This document shows, one piece after another, positions 5,722-12,879 of a DNA stretch of 12,879 nt. The stretch lies in the NCBI GenBank assembly GCA_027009605.1, contig JALVCY010000256.1, positions 1 through 12,879 on the forward strand, given 5' to 3'. The notes under the pieces were generated by a model, which was given only the letters and a program-made list of their open reading frames with translations, ran no database searches and was not told where the DNA came from. Position 1 is the stretch's first letter, and each line of letters begins with the position of its first letter. The position numbers were made by a program, and so were the translations under genes. This DNA is from Saprospiraceae bacterium. GTDB lineage: Bacteria > Bacteroidota > Bacteroidia > Chitinophagales > Saprospiraceae.

Positions 5722-7371
5722 ATGTTGAAGTGTAGAATAAGTTTGGATGCTTTTGCCTGGGAATTGGACGAAGAATTGGTGGCTCAGGCCAAATCCTTTT
5801 TTACGGAAGGGCATATTAGCGATTTGGACAATATTGGGCAAGGGGTTTGGTCACTCTTGGTCGAAGATGAAGGGGAGGAATACGAAGTTGAATTGCTCAT
5901 CAAAGGACGTATCTTTCAAAAAATAGGCTGTGAGTGTGCGACTTTCGGCGGCGGCGAAGTGTGTCCGCACATCGTATCAGGCTTTTATGCCCTTGCGGAA
6001 AAAATGCCCAAAAAGAAACTTAGAAATAAGCCGCAAACTTCTCTGCCTTTAGCCAAGCGCAAAGTCGTTGATTTTATGCAAATGTTGCCGGAAGATAGAT
6101 TGGAGGACTTAGTGCTTGGTTTTGCCAGAAAAAATCGTCGATTCGCTTTATTAATCCGTGCCGGTGCGACCCCGTATGCAGAAAATGAACCGGATAAGTA
6201 CAAACAACTCTTGTATTTGGTCATTCGGCATGCGAGTGTGAATAAGAAAATATCGGTGAGCGGGTTGAATTTTGTCAACGAAGTAGTTCATACCGTCTTG
6301 GCCGAGTTAAAAGCCCAATTGAATGAAGGGAATACCGCCGAAACAAAGCTTTTTGCGGAAGCTTACTTGAAGACTTGGCCTATCTTGAAAAATTATGAAT
6401 TGCCGGACAAAAAAAAGCCTTATACTTCTCTCTATCAGACGTTGCAGTTATTAGAAAATGCTATTTCTATTATTGTGGCTCCGCAGTTGTTGGAAGAGAT
6501 TGTGGTCATGCTGGCCGGTTTTGTGCCCATTTATGCACGGCTTTCTCCGCCTGTGAATCATAAATTATTGGAGATGGTTCGGAAGATGGCTATGGACGCT
6601 TACTTACAAAACCAATGTGCTCCATCCATGGCCGTTTTAATAGGTCAACAGTTGCCGTTGGCAGAATTAAAGGATACCTTAGAATTATTGGTCGAGTGGG
6701 GGAGACCGCCTGCCGAATTGGTATCGGCTATCTCTGAATCTTGGGTAGAAGACGAATATAGGCAGTTTTGTCAGTTGGCCATCGACAAGGGACATTTTAA
6801 GTTGTTGGAAGCGTTGGTGGCAGTCTTTCAGTCCCAAGCCAATAGCCCGCAATTTGAGCAAGAGCTTGAAGACTACCAATTATTAATAGCAGAATCTAAC
6901 GGCGACCGGAAGCGTGTAATCTCCCTTGCGGAAAAAAGCTTCAAACAGACGGGCAAAGTCAAGTATTTTAAAATCTTAAAGGACAGATACGGAAAGAAAT
7001 GGCCGAAAGAAGCCCGGCGTTTGTTTAAGTATTTTTCCGGGGCTCAAAAGCCTTTGCCGGCGGCGCTATTGTTAGTGGATATGGAGGCTTGGGATCAATT
7101 GCTGCCATTTGTAACCAATCAAGACGACTTGCTATTATTAGCCAAAGTGGATAAGTATCTATTTATTCATAAAGAGTTGGAAACCAAAGCGTTATATAAA
7201 AAGTTACTCGCTAATTATTTTGATCAACATCTGGGCGATAAGCCTTTAAGCGTGTATCATTTTGTGCAAGATCATTTGAAGGCCATTGGATATTCTGCTT
7301 TTGGCAAAGAAATCAATGGCTGGATGCGCAAACGGTATGGGCATCGTACTTTGTTGAAAACGGCTTTTTGA
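5722..7371 (+). CDS. SWIM zinc-finger protein with helical C-terminal region
   Basis: A 549-residue soluble protein. The N-terminal part carries a SWIM zinc finger, CxCx(n)CxH: C70, C72, C81 and H83 (CECATFGGGEVCPH). SWIM modules are zinc-binding elements implicated in DNA or protein binding, and in many bacteria they occur in or next to SNF2-type helicases. Residues from about 110 to the end are rich in Leu, Ala, Lys and Glu and read as consecutive amphipathic helices (TPR/HEAT-like impression), with no recognisable catalytic motif; no helicase gene lies nearby. The ATG at 5722 begins a family-like N-terminus with no better upstream start. The stop codon is also the first bases of a heptamer repeat array. 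Biochemical function is unknown; the SWIM call itself is firm. Confidence 0.8.
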   Translation: MLKCRISLDAFAWELDEELVAQAKSFFTEGHISDLDNIGQGVWSLLVEDEGEEYEVELLIKGRIFQKIGCECATFGGGEVCPHIVSGFYALAEKMPKKKLRNKPQTSLPLAKRKVVDFMQMLPEDRLEDLVLGFARKNRRFALLIRAGATPYAENEPDKYKQLLYLVIRHASVNKKISVSGLNFVNEVVHTVLAELKAQLNEGNTAETKLFAEAYLKTWPILKNYELPDKKKPYTSLYQTLQLLENAISIIVAPQLLEEIVVMLAGFVPIYARLSPPVNHKLLEMVRKMAMDAYLQNQCAPSMAVLIGQQLPLAELKDTLELLVEWGRPPAELVSAISESWVEDEYRQFCQLAIDKGHFKLLEALVAVFQSQANSPQFEQELEDYQLLIAESNGDRKRVISLAEKSFKQTGKVKYFKILKDRYGKKWPKEARRLFKYFSGAQKPLPAALLLVDMEAWDQLLPFVTNQDDLLLLAKVDKYLFIHKELETKALYKKLLANYFDQHLGDKPLSVYHFVQDHLKAIGYSAFGKEINGWMRKRYGHRTLLKTAF

Positions 7372-7542
7372 GTAGTGAGTAGTGAGAGATGAGTAGTGAG
7401 AGATGAGTAGTGAGTAGTGAGTAGTGAGAGATGAGTAGTGAGAGATGAGTAGTGAGAGATGAGTAGTGAGAGATGAGTAGTGAGAGATGAGTAGTGAGAG
7501 ATGAGTAGTGAGAAGTGAGAGATGAGTAGTGAGTAGTGAGTA
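7370..7542. repeat. Heptamer tandem array (24 units)
   Basis: Twenty-four consecutive 7-bp units from 7370 to 7537, followed by a partial GAGTA. Two unit types dominate, GAGTAGT and GAGAGAT, mostly alternating so that a 14-bp period appears; one unit is GAGAAGT. The first unit overlaps the TGA stop of the SWIM gene. On the plus strand every unit junction makes TGA, whereas the minus strand contains no stops, which creates spurious long open frames there. Confidence 0.95.
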
Positions 7543-7551
7543 AGTCGGAAA

Positions 7552-7773
7552 CTGCGCAAATCAGCGGGAAAAAATCAGCGTATATCTGCGGGAGAAAATC
7601 TGCGCAAATCAGCGGGAAGCAAATCTGCACAAATCAGCGGGAAACAAATCTGCGCAAATCTGCGGAAAAAAATCTGCGCAAATCTGCGGGAAACTAATCT
7701 GCGCAAATCTGCGGGAAGCAAATCAGCGTATTATCTGCGGAAAAAAAAATCAGCATACATCTGCGAAAAAATA
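7552..7773. repeat. About 25-bp tandem array (9 units)
   Basis: Nine degenerate units of 22-27 bp, consensus ATCTGCGCAAATCTGCGGGAA plus a short A-rich tail. Each unit is itself two half-units with an ATC(T/A)GCG core. The array fills the space to within four bases of the glgP stop codon (7777-7779). Central units (about 7605-7730) are the best conserved and the ends are degraded. Confidence 0.9.
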
Positions 7774-7776
7774 ATC

Positions 7777-10167
7777 TCAGCCAATTCCATTATTTTCTAC
7801 CATCCAAATGTCTTTTGCATATTCCAAGATAGTCCGGTCGCTACTAAATTTTGCGGCATTGACCATATTCATCCAACACATCCGAGCCCATTTATTTTTG
7901 TTTCTAAAGGCCTTGTCCACTTCCATTTGTTTTTTGCGATAAGCATCGAAGTCCTTGAGAATGAAATAGTTATCGGCTTGATGCCAAGAAGCGCCTTGGA
8001 GCAGTGAAGTATATAATTCTTGCATGTCCGGCTGGTTGGTATATCCAAAAGTAGAGTCAACCAAGGCATCAACCACTTTCTTGAGACCGGGTACTTTTTT
8101 GTATTCTTTTTTGGGCTTGTACTTCTTTTTTAGCTTGGCTATTTCTTTGACGGTGAGTCCGAAGATGAAATTATTCTCCAAACCGGCTTCTTCGATGATT
8201 TCTACATTGGCGCCGTCCAGTGTGCCGATGGTGGGCGTCCCGTTGAGCATGAATTTCATATTGCCCGTTCCGGATGCTTCTTTGCCGGCTGTCGAAATTT
8301 GTTCCGAAAGGTCGGCTGCGGGAAATATCTTCTCGGCATAAGACACCCGGTAGTTTTGCACAAAGACGACTTTGATTCTTCCGGCTATGTCTTTGTCATT
8401 GTTGACCAATTGGGCGATGTCGTTAATGAATTTGATGATGGACTTGGCTCGCACATAACCCGGAGCGGCTTTGGCGCCAAAGATAAACGTGCGTTTGACG
8501 ATGTCCAAAGACGGATTTTCTTTGATGCGATAGTACAAATCCAAAATGTGAAACGCATTCATCAATTGACGCTTGTACTCGTGTAAACGCTTGACTTGAA
8601 TATCAAATAGAGAATTTGGATCTATTTTGATGCCTTCCTGCTCGTAGATGTATTTGGCCAATTGTACTTTTTTCTGCTGCTTGATGGCCATGAATTTTTT
8701 TAGGATGGCTTGGTCATCGGCGTACTGCTCCAGTTGTTTGATTTGGGTCAAATCGTTTATCCAAACATCCGAACCTATTAACTTGGTGATAAAATCCGCA
8801 AGTTCAGGATTGGCCAATGCGAGCCAACGGCGTTGGGTGATTCCGTTGGTTTTATTTTGGAATTTTTTGGGATAGAGCCGGTGCCAATCATTCAGCTCTG
8901 TGCTTTTTAATAATTCTGTATGAAGAGCAGCGACGCCATTGACGGTATGCGCTCCATAAATCGAAAGCCAGGCCATTTTAATCATTTCACCGGAAATGAT
9001 GCGCATGGATTTTATCTTGGATTTGGGGTATTTTTTCTTTTTTAATTCGGCGACCAGTTGCTTGTCAATTTTTTTCAAAATTTTATAGATTTCCGGAAGG
9101 ACTTCTTTGTAAAATCCATTCCACCATTGCTCCAGGGCTTCCGCCAAAATCGTGTGATTGGTATAGGAAAACGTGGCCACCACAATTTTCCAAGCCGCCT
9201 TCCAACTTAGTTTTTCCTTTTGCGTAAGCAGGCGCATCATCTCCGGAATAGCCACCGCCGGATGGGTGTCATTGAGTTGGATGGCGTAGTGATTGGGAAA
9301 CTGCTTGAAGTCAGGTTGACCTTTAAACTTGGCCTTAAACTCTCGAATCATATCCTGCAAAGAAGCCGACACAAAAAAGTATTGTTGCTTGAGTCTCAAT
9401 ACTTTACCTTCATTTTTGGAGTCGTTGGGGTAGAGGACTCTGGAAATATCTTCAGCAGAATTTTTTAGGGCAACCGCCTCGTCATACTCTTGATTATTGA
9501 ATAATTCAAAGTCAAAAGGTTCTAATGGTTCTGCCTTCCAAAGTCGCAACGTATTAATATTATTAGTGCCATATCCGACAATCGGCGTGTCGTATGGAAC
9601 CGCAATTATCTTTTCATCGGCAAACTCAATGATGACTTGCTCGCGGGTTCGACGCACTGACCAAGGATCGCCGTATTTTTGCCAATTATCGACCAATTCG
9701 ACTTGGCGACCGTCTTCAAATTTTTGCTTAAAAATCCCATAATCATATCGTATGCCATAGCCTTTTAAGGGGATGTCTTCGGAAGCGGCGGAGTCCAAAA
9801 AACAGGCAGCCAAGCGACCCAAGCCGCCATTTCCGAGTCCGGCATCTTCTTCGATTTCTTCGATGGTATTCAGATTCAGGCCGATGGAATCTAAGGCGGC
9901 TTTGACTTCCTTATAGACGCCTAAGCTCAGCAGATTATTGCCTAAGGCACGCCCCATCAAAAACTCGGCAGACAAGTAGCACGCTTGCTTTTTCTTACGA
10001 TATTTTCGGGTAGTTTTTTGCCAGTCGTCGGCGATAAGATCCATCGTCGCTAGGGCTACCGCATTAAAAATCTCAAAATCAAGCGCCTCCTTTAGCGATT
10101 TGCCGTATTTCATTTGGACGGCTTCCTTGACAAGTTTGATGAAATCTTTTTTGTTGAATTTAGTCAT
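7777..10167 (-). CDS. glgP: Glycogen/maltodextrin phosphorylase (GT35)
   Basis: A cytoplasmic PLP enzyme that removes terminal alpha-1,4-linked glucose from glycogen or maltodextrin with phosphate, yielding glucose-1-phosphate. At 796 residues it is the usual length for bacterial phosphorylases. The glycine-rich stretch DAGLGNGGLGRLAACFLDS starts at 108, and the PLP-binding signature EASGTGNMKFMLNG spans 630-643 with the cofactor lysine at K638. The conserved NGITQRRWL and KRLHEYKRQL blocks are also present. The ATG at 10167 lies 9 bases after the malQ stop, so the two are almost certainly co-transcribed. Its 3' end abuts a tandem repeat array. Allosteric control cannot be judged from the sequence alone. 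Function is highly confident; preference for glycogen or short maltodextrins is open. Confidence 0.97.
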   Translation of the reverse strand: MTKFNKKDFIKLVKEAVQMKYGKSLKEALDFEIFNAVALATMDLIADDWQKTTRKYRKKKQACYLSAEFLMGRALGNNLLSLGVYKEVKAALDSIGLNLNTIEEIEEDAGLGNGGLGRLAACFLDSAASEDIPLKGYGIRYDYGIFKQKFEDGRQVELVDNWQKYGDPWSVRRTREQVIIEFADEKIIAVPYDTPIVGYGTNNINTLRLWKAEPLEPFDFELFNNQEYDEAVALKNSAEDISRVLYPNDSKNEGKVLRLKQQYFFVSASLQDMIREFKAKFKGQPDFKQFPNHYAIQLNDTHPAVAIPEMMRLLTQKEKLSWKAAWKIVVATFSYTNHTILAEALEQWWNGFYKEVLPEIYKILKKIDKQLVAELKKKKYPKSKIKSMRIISGEMIKMAWLSIYGAHTVNGVAALHTELLKSTELNDWHRLYPKKFQNKTNGITQRRWLALANPELADFITKLIGSDVWINDLTQIKQLEQYADDQAILKKFMAIKQQKKVQLAKYIYEQEGIKIDPNSLFDIQVKRLHEYKRQLMNAFHILDLYYRIKENPSLDIVKRTFIFGAKAAPGYVRAKSIIKFINDIAQLVNNDKDIAGRIKVVFVQNYRVSYAEKIFPAADLSEQISTAGKEASGTGNMKFMLNGTPTIGTLDGANVEIIEEAGLENNFIFGLTVKEIAKLKKKYKPKKEYKKVPGLKKVVDALVDSTFGYTNQPDMQELYTSLLQGASWHQADNYFILKDFDAYRKKQMEVDKAFRNKNKWARMCWMNMVNAAKFSSDRTILEYAKDIWMVENNGIG

Positions 10168-10176
10168 TATTTTTTT

Positions 10177-11655
10177 TTATCTTCCGTAAAGTGTGGTTAA
10201 CTTTTTGAGTCTTTTAGTCAGTTTTTTGTCCAATTGGTTGGGCTTCATTCTCCATTGCCAGTTGCCTCCTAAAGTCGAAGGAATATTCATTCTTGCCTTG
10301 GCATCCAAGCCCAAAAAATCCTGCATCTGAGCTATCGCAATGACCGCAACCGAAGACCAAGCCCCGCGAATAAATCCCCAATGATAACCTTCTTCTTTGG
10401 TCAGTCGGAGATAGTCGATGGCCTTTTTTCGGTCGGCTTTAGGCGTGTTTTTAAACCAGCCCATGACCGTGTCATTATCGTGTGTACCTGTGTAAACGAT
10501 ACAATGCGAATCGTAGTTATGCGGCAAATAATCACTTTCTTCCTTGCTGTCAAAGGCAAATTCCAATATTTTCATGCCCGGAAAACCGGTTGCATTTTTC
10601 AAATCAAGGACTTCTTGCGTCAAAAATCCCAGGTCTTCAGCAATGATTCTTAGCGGCCCCAATTCTTTTTTGATGGCATCAAAAAGTTGGATGGCCGGCC
10701 CTTTGACCCATTCTCCGGTGGCGGCTGTTTCGGCATCGGCGGGAATAGACCAATAGGCTTCAAAGCCCCTAAAATGGTCAATACGCACCACGTCAAACAA
10801 CTCAAAAGTCGCTCTAATCCGTTGAATCCACCATTGGAAGCCTTGTTTTTTCATCAGCTTCCAGTTGTAAATGGGATTGCCCCACAATTGACCGTCTGCC
10901 GAGAAGGCATCCGGCGGGCAGCCGGAGACGAAAATCGGTTTGTTGGTTTTATCAAGCAAAAATAAATCGGGATTCGCCCACACATCCGCACTGTCTTCTG
11001 CCACATAAATGGGGATGTCACCGATGATTTCTACGTTATTTTTGTTGGCATAGTTCTTTAATTCAGCCCATTGTTTGAAGAAAATAAACTGAGTGAATAC
11101 CCAAAACCGTATTTCCTTCTTATGTTTTCTTTTGGCTTTTGCCAATGCTTTGGGATTTCTATTACGGAGTTCATCGGGCCATTCTTGCCAAGATTGGAGC
11201 TTAAAGTGTTGTTTTAAGGCTCGAAAAAGGGCATAATCCTCAAGCCATTGGCGGTGGGCTTTCGCAAAAGCATCCAATTGCTTTTTATATTTTTTCTCTG
11301 CTTTCGCAAAAGCGATGCGCAGGAGTTCTGTTTTTTCCTTGCGGACTTTGTCAAAATCTACTTTTTGTTTGTTTTTGCCAAAATCTCTCTTTTTGAAGTC
11401 CTTTTTGCGGAGCAGACCGTCTTTTTTTAGGGATTTTAGGTCAATTAGTAAGATATTTCCTGCAAAGGTGGACAGCGATTGATAGGGCGAGTCCCCGTAT
11501 CCGGTAGGCCCCAAAGGAAGGATTTGCCAATAAGACTGACCTGATTTTTTCAAAAATTTGACAAAATTATAGGATTCTTTTCCCAGCGTCCCTATACCGT
11601 ATGGATTGGGCAAGGAGGAGATGTGCATTAGGATTCCACTGCTTCTTTTGTACAT
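10177..11655 (-). CDS. malQ: 4-alpha-glucanotransferase (amylomaltase, GH77)
   Basis: A cytoplasmic disproportionating enzyme that moves alpha-1,4-glucan segments between chains, lengthening short maltodextrins and releasing glucose. Its 492 residues match the compact bacterial GH77 form; the N-terminal CBM20 extension seen in some longer relatives is absent. The N-terminus RSSGILMHISSLPNPYGIGTLG is typical. The catalytic triad is visible: nucleophile D293 (VRIDHFRG), acid/base E340 (IIAEDLG) and D393 (TGTHDNDT). Other markers are PLGPTGYGDSPYQ (47-59) and IGDIPIYVAEDSADVW (211-226). The ATG at 11655 begins the conserved domain directly, and an AGGAG in the leader lies too far upstream to be its ribosome site. 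It is the first gene of the malQ-glgP operon, supplying glucans suited to phosphorolysis. Confidence 0.97.
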   Translation of the reverse strand: MYKRSSGILMHISSLPNPYGIGTLGKESYNFVKFLKKSGQSYWQILPLGPTGYGDSPYQSLSTFAGNILLIDLKSLKKDGLLRKKDFKKRDFGKNKQKVDFDKVRKEKTELLRIAFAKAEKKYKKQLDAFAKAHRQWLEDYALFRALKQHFKLQSWQEWPDELRNRNPKALAKAKRKHKKEIRFWVFTQFIFFKQWAELKNYANKNNVEIIGDIPIYVAEDSADVWANPDLFLLDKTNKPIFVSGCPPDAFSADGQLWGNPIYNWKLMKKQGFQWWIQRIRATFELFDVVRIDHFRGFEAYWSIPADAETAATGEWVKGPAIQLFDAIKKELGPLRIIAEDLGFLTQEVLDLKNATGFPGMKILEFAFDSKEESDYLPHNYDSHCIVYTGTHDNDTVMGWFKNTPKADRKKAIDYLRLTKEEGYHWGFIRGAWSSVAVIAIAQMQDFLGLDAKARMNIPSTLGGNWQWRMKPNQLDKKLTKRLKKLTTLYGR

Positions 11656-11709
11656 GGGGCGGTTTTTATAGTAACTCCTGTCAAGTGAATCGGCTCACAC
11701 GACATAGAA

Positions 11710-12002
11710 TTGAATCAAAATTTGTACCTTTTTTTCTTCATAGACCAAAATTGGTATGAGCCTTCTTCACGACGCTTTAAGCGGGCAAAGGTATGGTTTA
11801 TTTCTCAATTGTTTTTTGGGGGAGGCACTTCCCTTTTGCTAGCTTTCTTTTTCGCCCAATCAATTTGGCGTTACCAACCGGCTCAATCAATTTGGCTGCT
11901 ACCACGCCCGCAAAAAACTGGGATGAACTGATTTTTTGCTTGTTCTTGGTGGGATTTTTGTTTTATTTCCTAACTTGGCGGTTTGAATCGTTCATTACTT
12001 AA
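11710..12002 (+). pseudogene. Possible frameshifted or doubtful small membrane protein
   Basis: No confident gene lies between malQ and rlmH, but two overlapping plus-strand frames look complementary. The frame at 11710-11931 (TTG start) encodes a basic stretch, a hydrophobic helix (LFFGGGTSLLLAFFFAQSIW) and a 9-codon in-frame duplication around AQSIW (13-base repeats at 11857 and 11884). The frame ending at 12002 (ATG at 11793) supplies a second helix (ELIFCLFLVGFLFYFLTW). The frames could be joined by a -1 shift in the A6 run at 11912-11917, giving a two-helix protein of about 97 residues that ends 33 bp before rlmH. Alternatives are that the intact 69-residue frame from 11793 is the gene, or that nothing is coded here. 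Confidence 0.25.
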
Positions 12003-12035
12003 TTAGGAGGCAGAAACCGCCGGGACTTTGGAAAT

Positions 12036-12509
12036 ATGAAGATACAGCTTTTACAAGTCGGAAAGACGAGTTTCTCTTTTGTACGTGAAGGGGAGCAACT
12101 CTATGGAGAACGGATAAAGCGGTTGACCAAGTTTGAGCAGGTGACCATCCCTAATTTGAAAAAGAGCAACAAGCTGAGTGAAGGCGATATTCGCAAAAAA
12201 GAAGGGGAGTTGATCTTGCAGAAAATAAGTAGTAGAGACTATTTGATTTTGTTGGATGATAAAGGCAAGACATACACTTCTTTGGGTTTTGCTCAGTATC
12301 TCAAGGAAAAGCAAAACTATTCGTCCAAAAATCTAGTTTTTCTGATTGGAGGGGCTTATGGTTTTTCGGAAGCGGTCTATCAGCGGGCGGATGCCCAAAT
12401 TTCGCTTTCGGCGATGACGTTTTCGCATCAGATTATCCGGGTAGTGTTTTTGGAGCAGTTGTATCGGGCCTTCTCTATTTTGAAAGGGGGGCCTTATCAT
12501 CATGAGTGA
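12036..12509 (+). CDS. rlmH: 23S rRNA pseudouridine-1915 N3-methyltransferase RlmH
   Basis: A SPOUT-class methyltransferase that uses S-adenosylmethionine to methylate N3 of pseudouridine 1915 (E. coli numbering) in helix 69 of 23S rRNA on assembled ribosomes. At 157 residues it matches the family length. The knotted SAM site is seen in LIGGAYGF (103-110) and in MTFSHQIIRVVFLEQLYRAF (127-146), ending in the characteristic KGGPYHHE C-terminus. The ATG at 12036 is the only suitable start. A perfect AGGAGG lies at 12005-12010 but is about 25 bases upstream, too far for normal spacing, consistent with weak Shine-Dalgarno use in Bacteroidota. It is convergent with nothing visible; a repeat array begins just after the stop. 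Confidence 0.97.
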   Translation: MKIQLLQVGKTSFSFVREGEQLYGERIKRLTKFEQVTIPNLKKSNKLSEGDIRKKEGELILQKISSRDYLILLDDKGKTYTSLGFAQYLKEKQNYSSKNLVFLIGGAYGFSEAVYQRADAQISLSAMTFSHQIIRVVFLEQLYRAFSILKGGPYHHE

Positions 12510-12515
12510 GTCAAC

Positions 12516-12879
12516 TCAACGGTACAACGAGCAGGCAGCCAAGAGGGCATCCCCCTTGAACCTGCCGGCCGCAGGAGGGCGCCGAAGGCAATTAACGGTG
12601 TAACGGTATAACGGTGTAACGGTATAACGGGAAGGCAGGAAAGAGATCTTGCTCCTTGAACGAGCGAAGGCAAACAACGGTATGGCGGTATAAAGGTGTA
12701 ACAGTTTAACGGCTAGGCAGCTAAGAGCACACCCCTTGAACGCCGAAGGCAATTAACGGTGTAACGGTATAACGGTGTAACGGTATAACGGGAAGGCAGG
12801 AAAGAGATCTTGCTCCTTGAACGTGCGAAGGCAAACAACGGTATGGCGGTATAAATGAGTAACAGTTTAACGGCTTGGC
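12516..12879. repeat. Composite direct-repeat array, continues off right edge
   Basis: A 135-bp block at 12580-12714 recurs at 12741-12875 with three mismatches (period 161 bp). Each block holds a perfect run of 8-bp units TAACGGTG/TAACGGTA (12593-12630 and 12754-12791). The blocks are built from about 80-bp modules sharing ccTTGAACG...CGAAGGCAA...AACGG...GGCAG, of which about four are visible. The stretch is more GC-rich than the genes nearby and codes for nothing convincing; the minus-strand frame at 12516-12752 is an artefact of the repeats. Confidence 0.9.

Noticed and set aside
7272..7630. Minus-strand Ser/Leu/Thr/His-rich frames across the heptamer array
   Set aside because: They are low-complexity translations of a tandem repeat that has no stops on that strand, not proteins.
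7370..7773. CRISPR array
   Set aside because: Units are directly contiguous or degenerate with no unique spacers of constant length, and no cas genes are present.
11786..11793. TACCTTTG -7 box for malQ on the minus strand
   Set aside because: It matches TAnnTTTG but has no TTG at 17-23 bases upstream and would give a 125-base leader; evidence too thin.
11912..11918. Programmed -1 frameshift site at A-AAA-AAC
   Set aside because: In the upstream frame the codons are CAA AAA ACT, so the heptamer is not in the phase needed for tandem slippage; mutation or error is the simpler explanation.
12516..12752. Minus-strand 78-codon frame in the right-hand repeats
   Set aside because: It consists of translated TAACGG-type repeats and stops arbitrarily; no start context.

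Overview
This window looks like part of a Bacteroidota chromosome, possibly a Saprospiraceae-like lineage; the lineage is inferred from gene style, not from a marker. The DNA is moderately AT-rich. Start sites lack strong Shine-Dalgarno sequences, and two upstream regions carry a TAnnTTTG -7 box of the Bacteroidota sigma-factor type. Intergenic spaces are full of palindromic and short tandem repeats. No mobile-element protein, CRISPR array, phage gene or obvious defence gene was found.

Layout. 1-754 (-): N-terminal 251 codons of an NhaD-type Na+/H+ antiporter running off the left edge. 1076-2584 (+): a membrane-anchored M23 (LytM-like) peptidoglycan endopeptidase. 2585-4611: a 2-kb stretch with no convincing gene, containing REP-like palindromes, a 69/70-bp repeat pair, two nested-palindrome elements and a terminator-like hairpin. 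4612-5451 (-): a six-TM voltage-gated-type K+ channel with a C-terminal zinc ribbon. 5722-7371 (+): a stand-alone SWIM zinc-finger protein, divergent from the channel. 7370-7776: a convergent intergenic space made almost entirely of two tandem arrays, one of 7-bp units and one of about 25-bp units. 7777-11655 (-): a malQ-glgP operon. 11710-12002 (+): remains of, or a doubtful, small membrane protein. 12036-12509 (+): rlmH. 12516-12879: a composite repeat array running off the right edge.

How the genes fit together. MalQ (4-alpha-glucanotransferase) and GlgP (glycogen phosphorylase) are 9 bp apart and form a clear unit for glycogen/maltodextrin breakdown: MalQ rearranges short glucans into chains that GlgP phosphorolyses to glucose-1-phosphate. 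The other genes (ion transport, cell-wall cleavage, rRNA methylation, SWIM protein) are single housekeeping or envelope genes with no evident shared pathway.

The most distinctive content is the repeats. Four different repeat families begin within 0-20 bp of a gene's stop codon. Two of them are built from units whose + strand carries a stop codon in every unit, with unit lengths not divisible by three, so all three frames are closed quickly. I found no sequence that clearly shows a new multi-gene system; the repeat organisation is the best candidate for something under-described.
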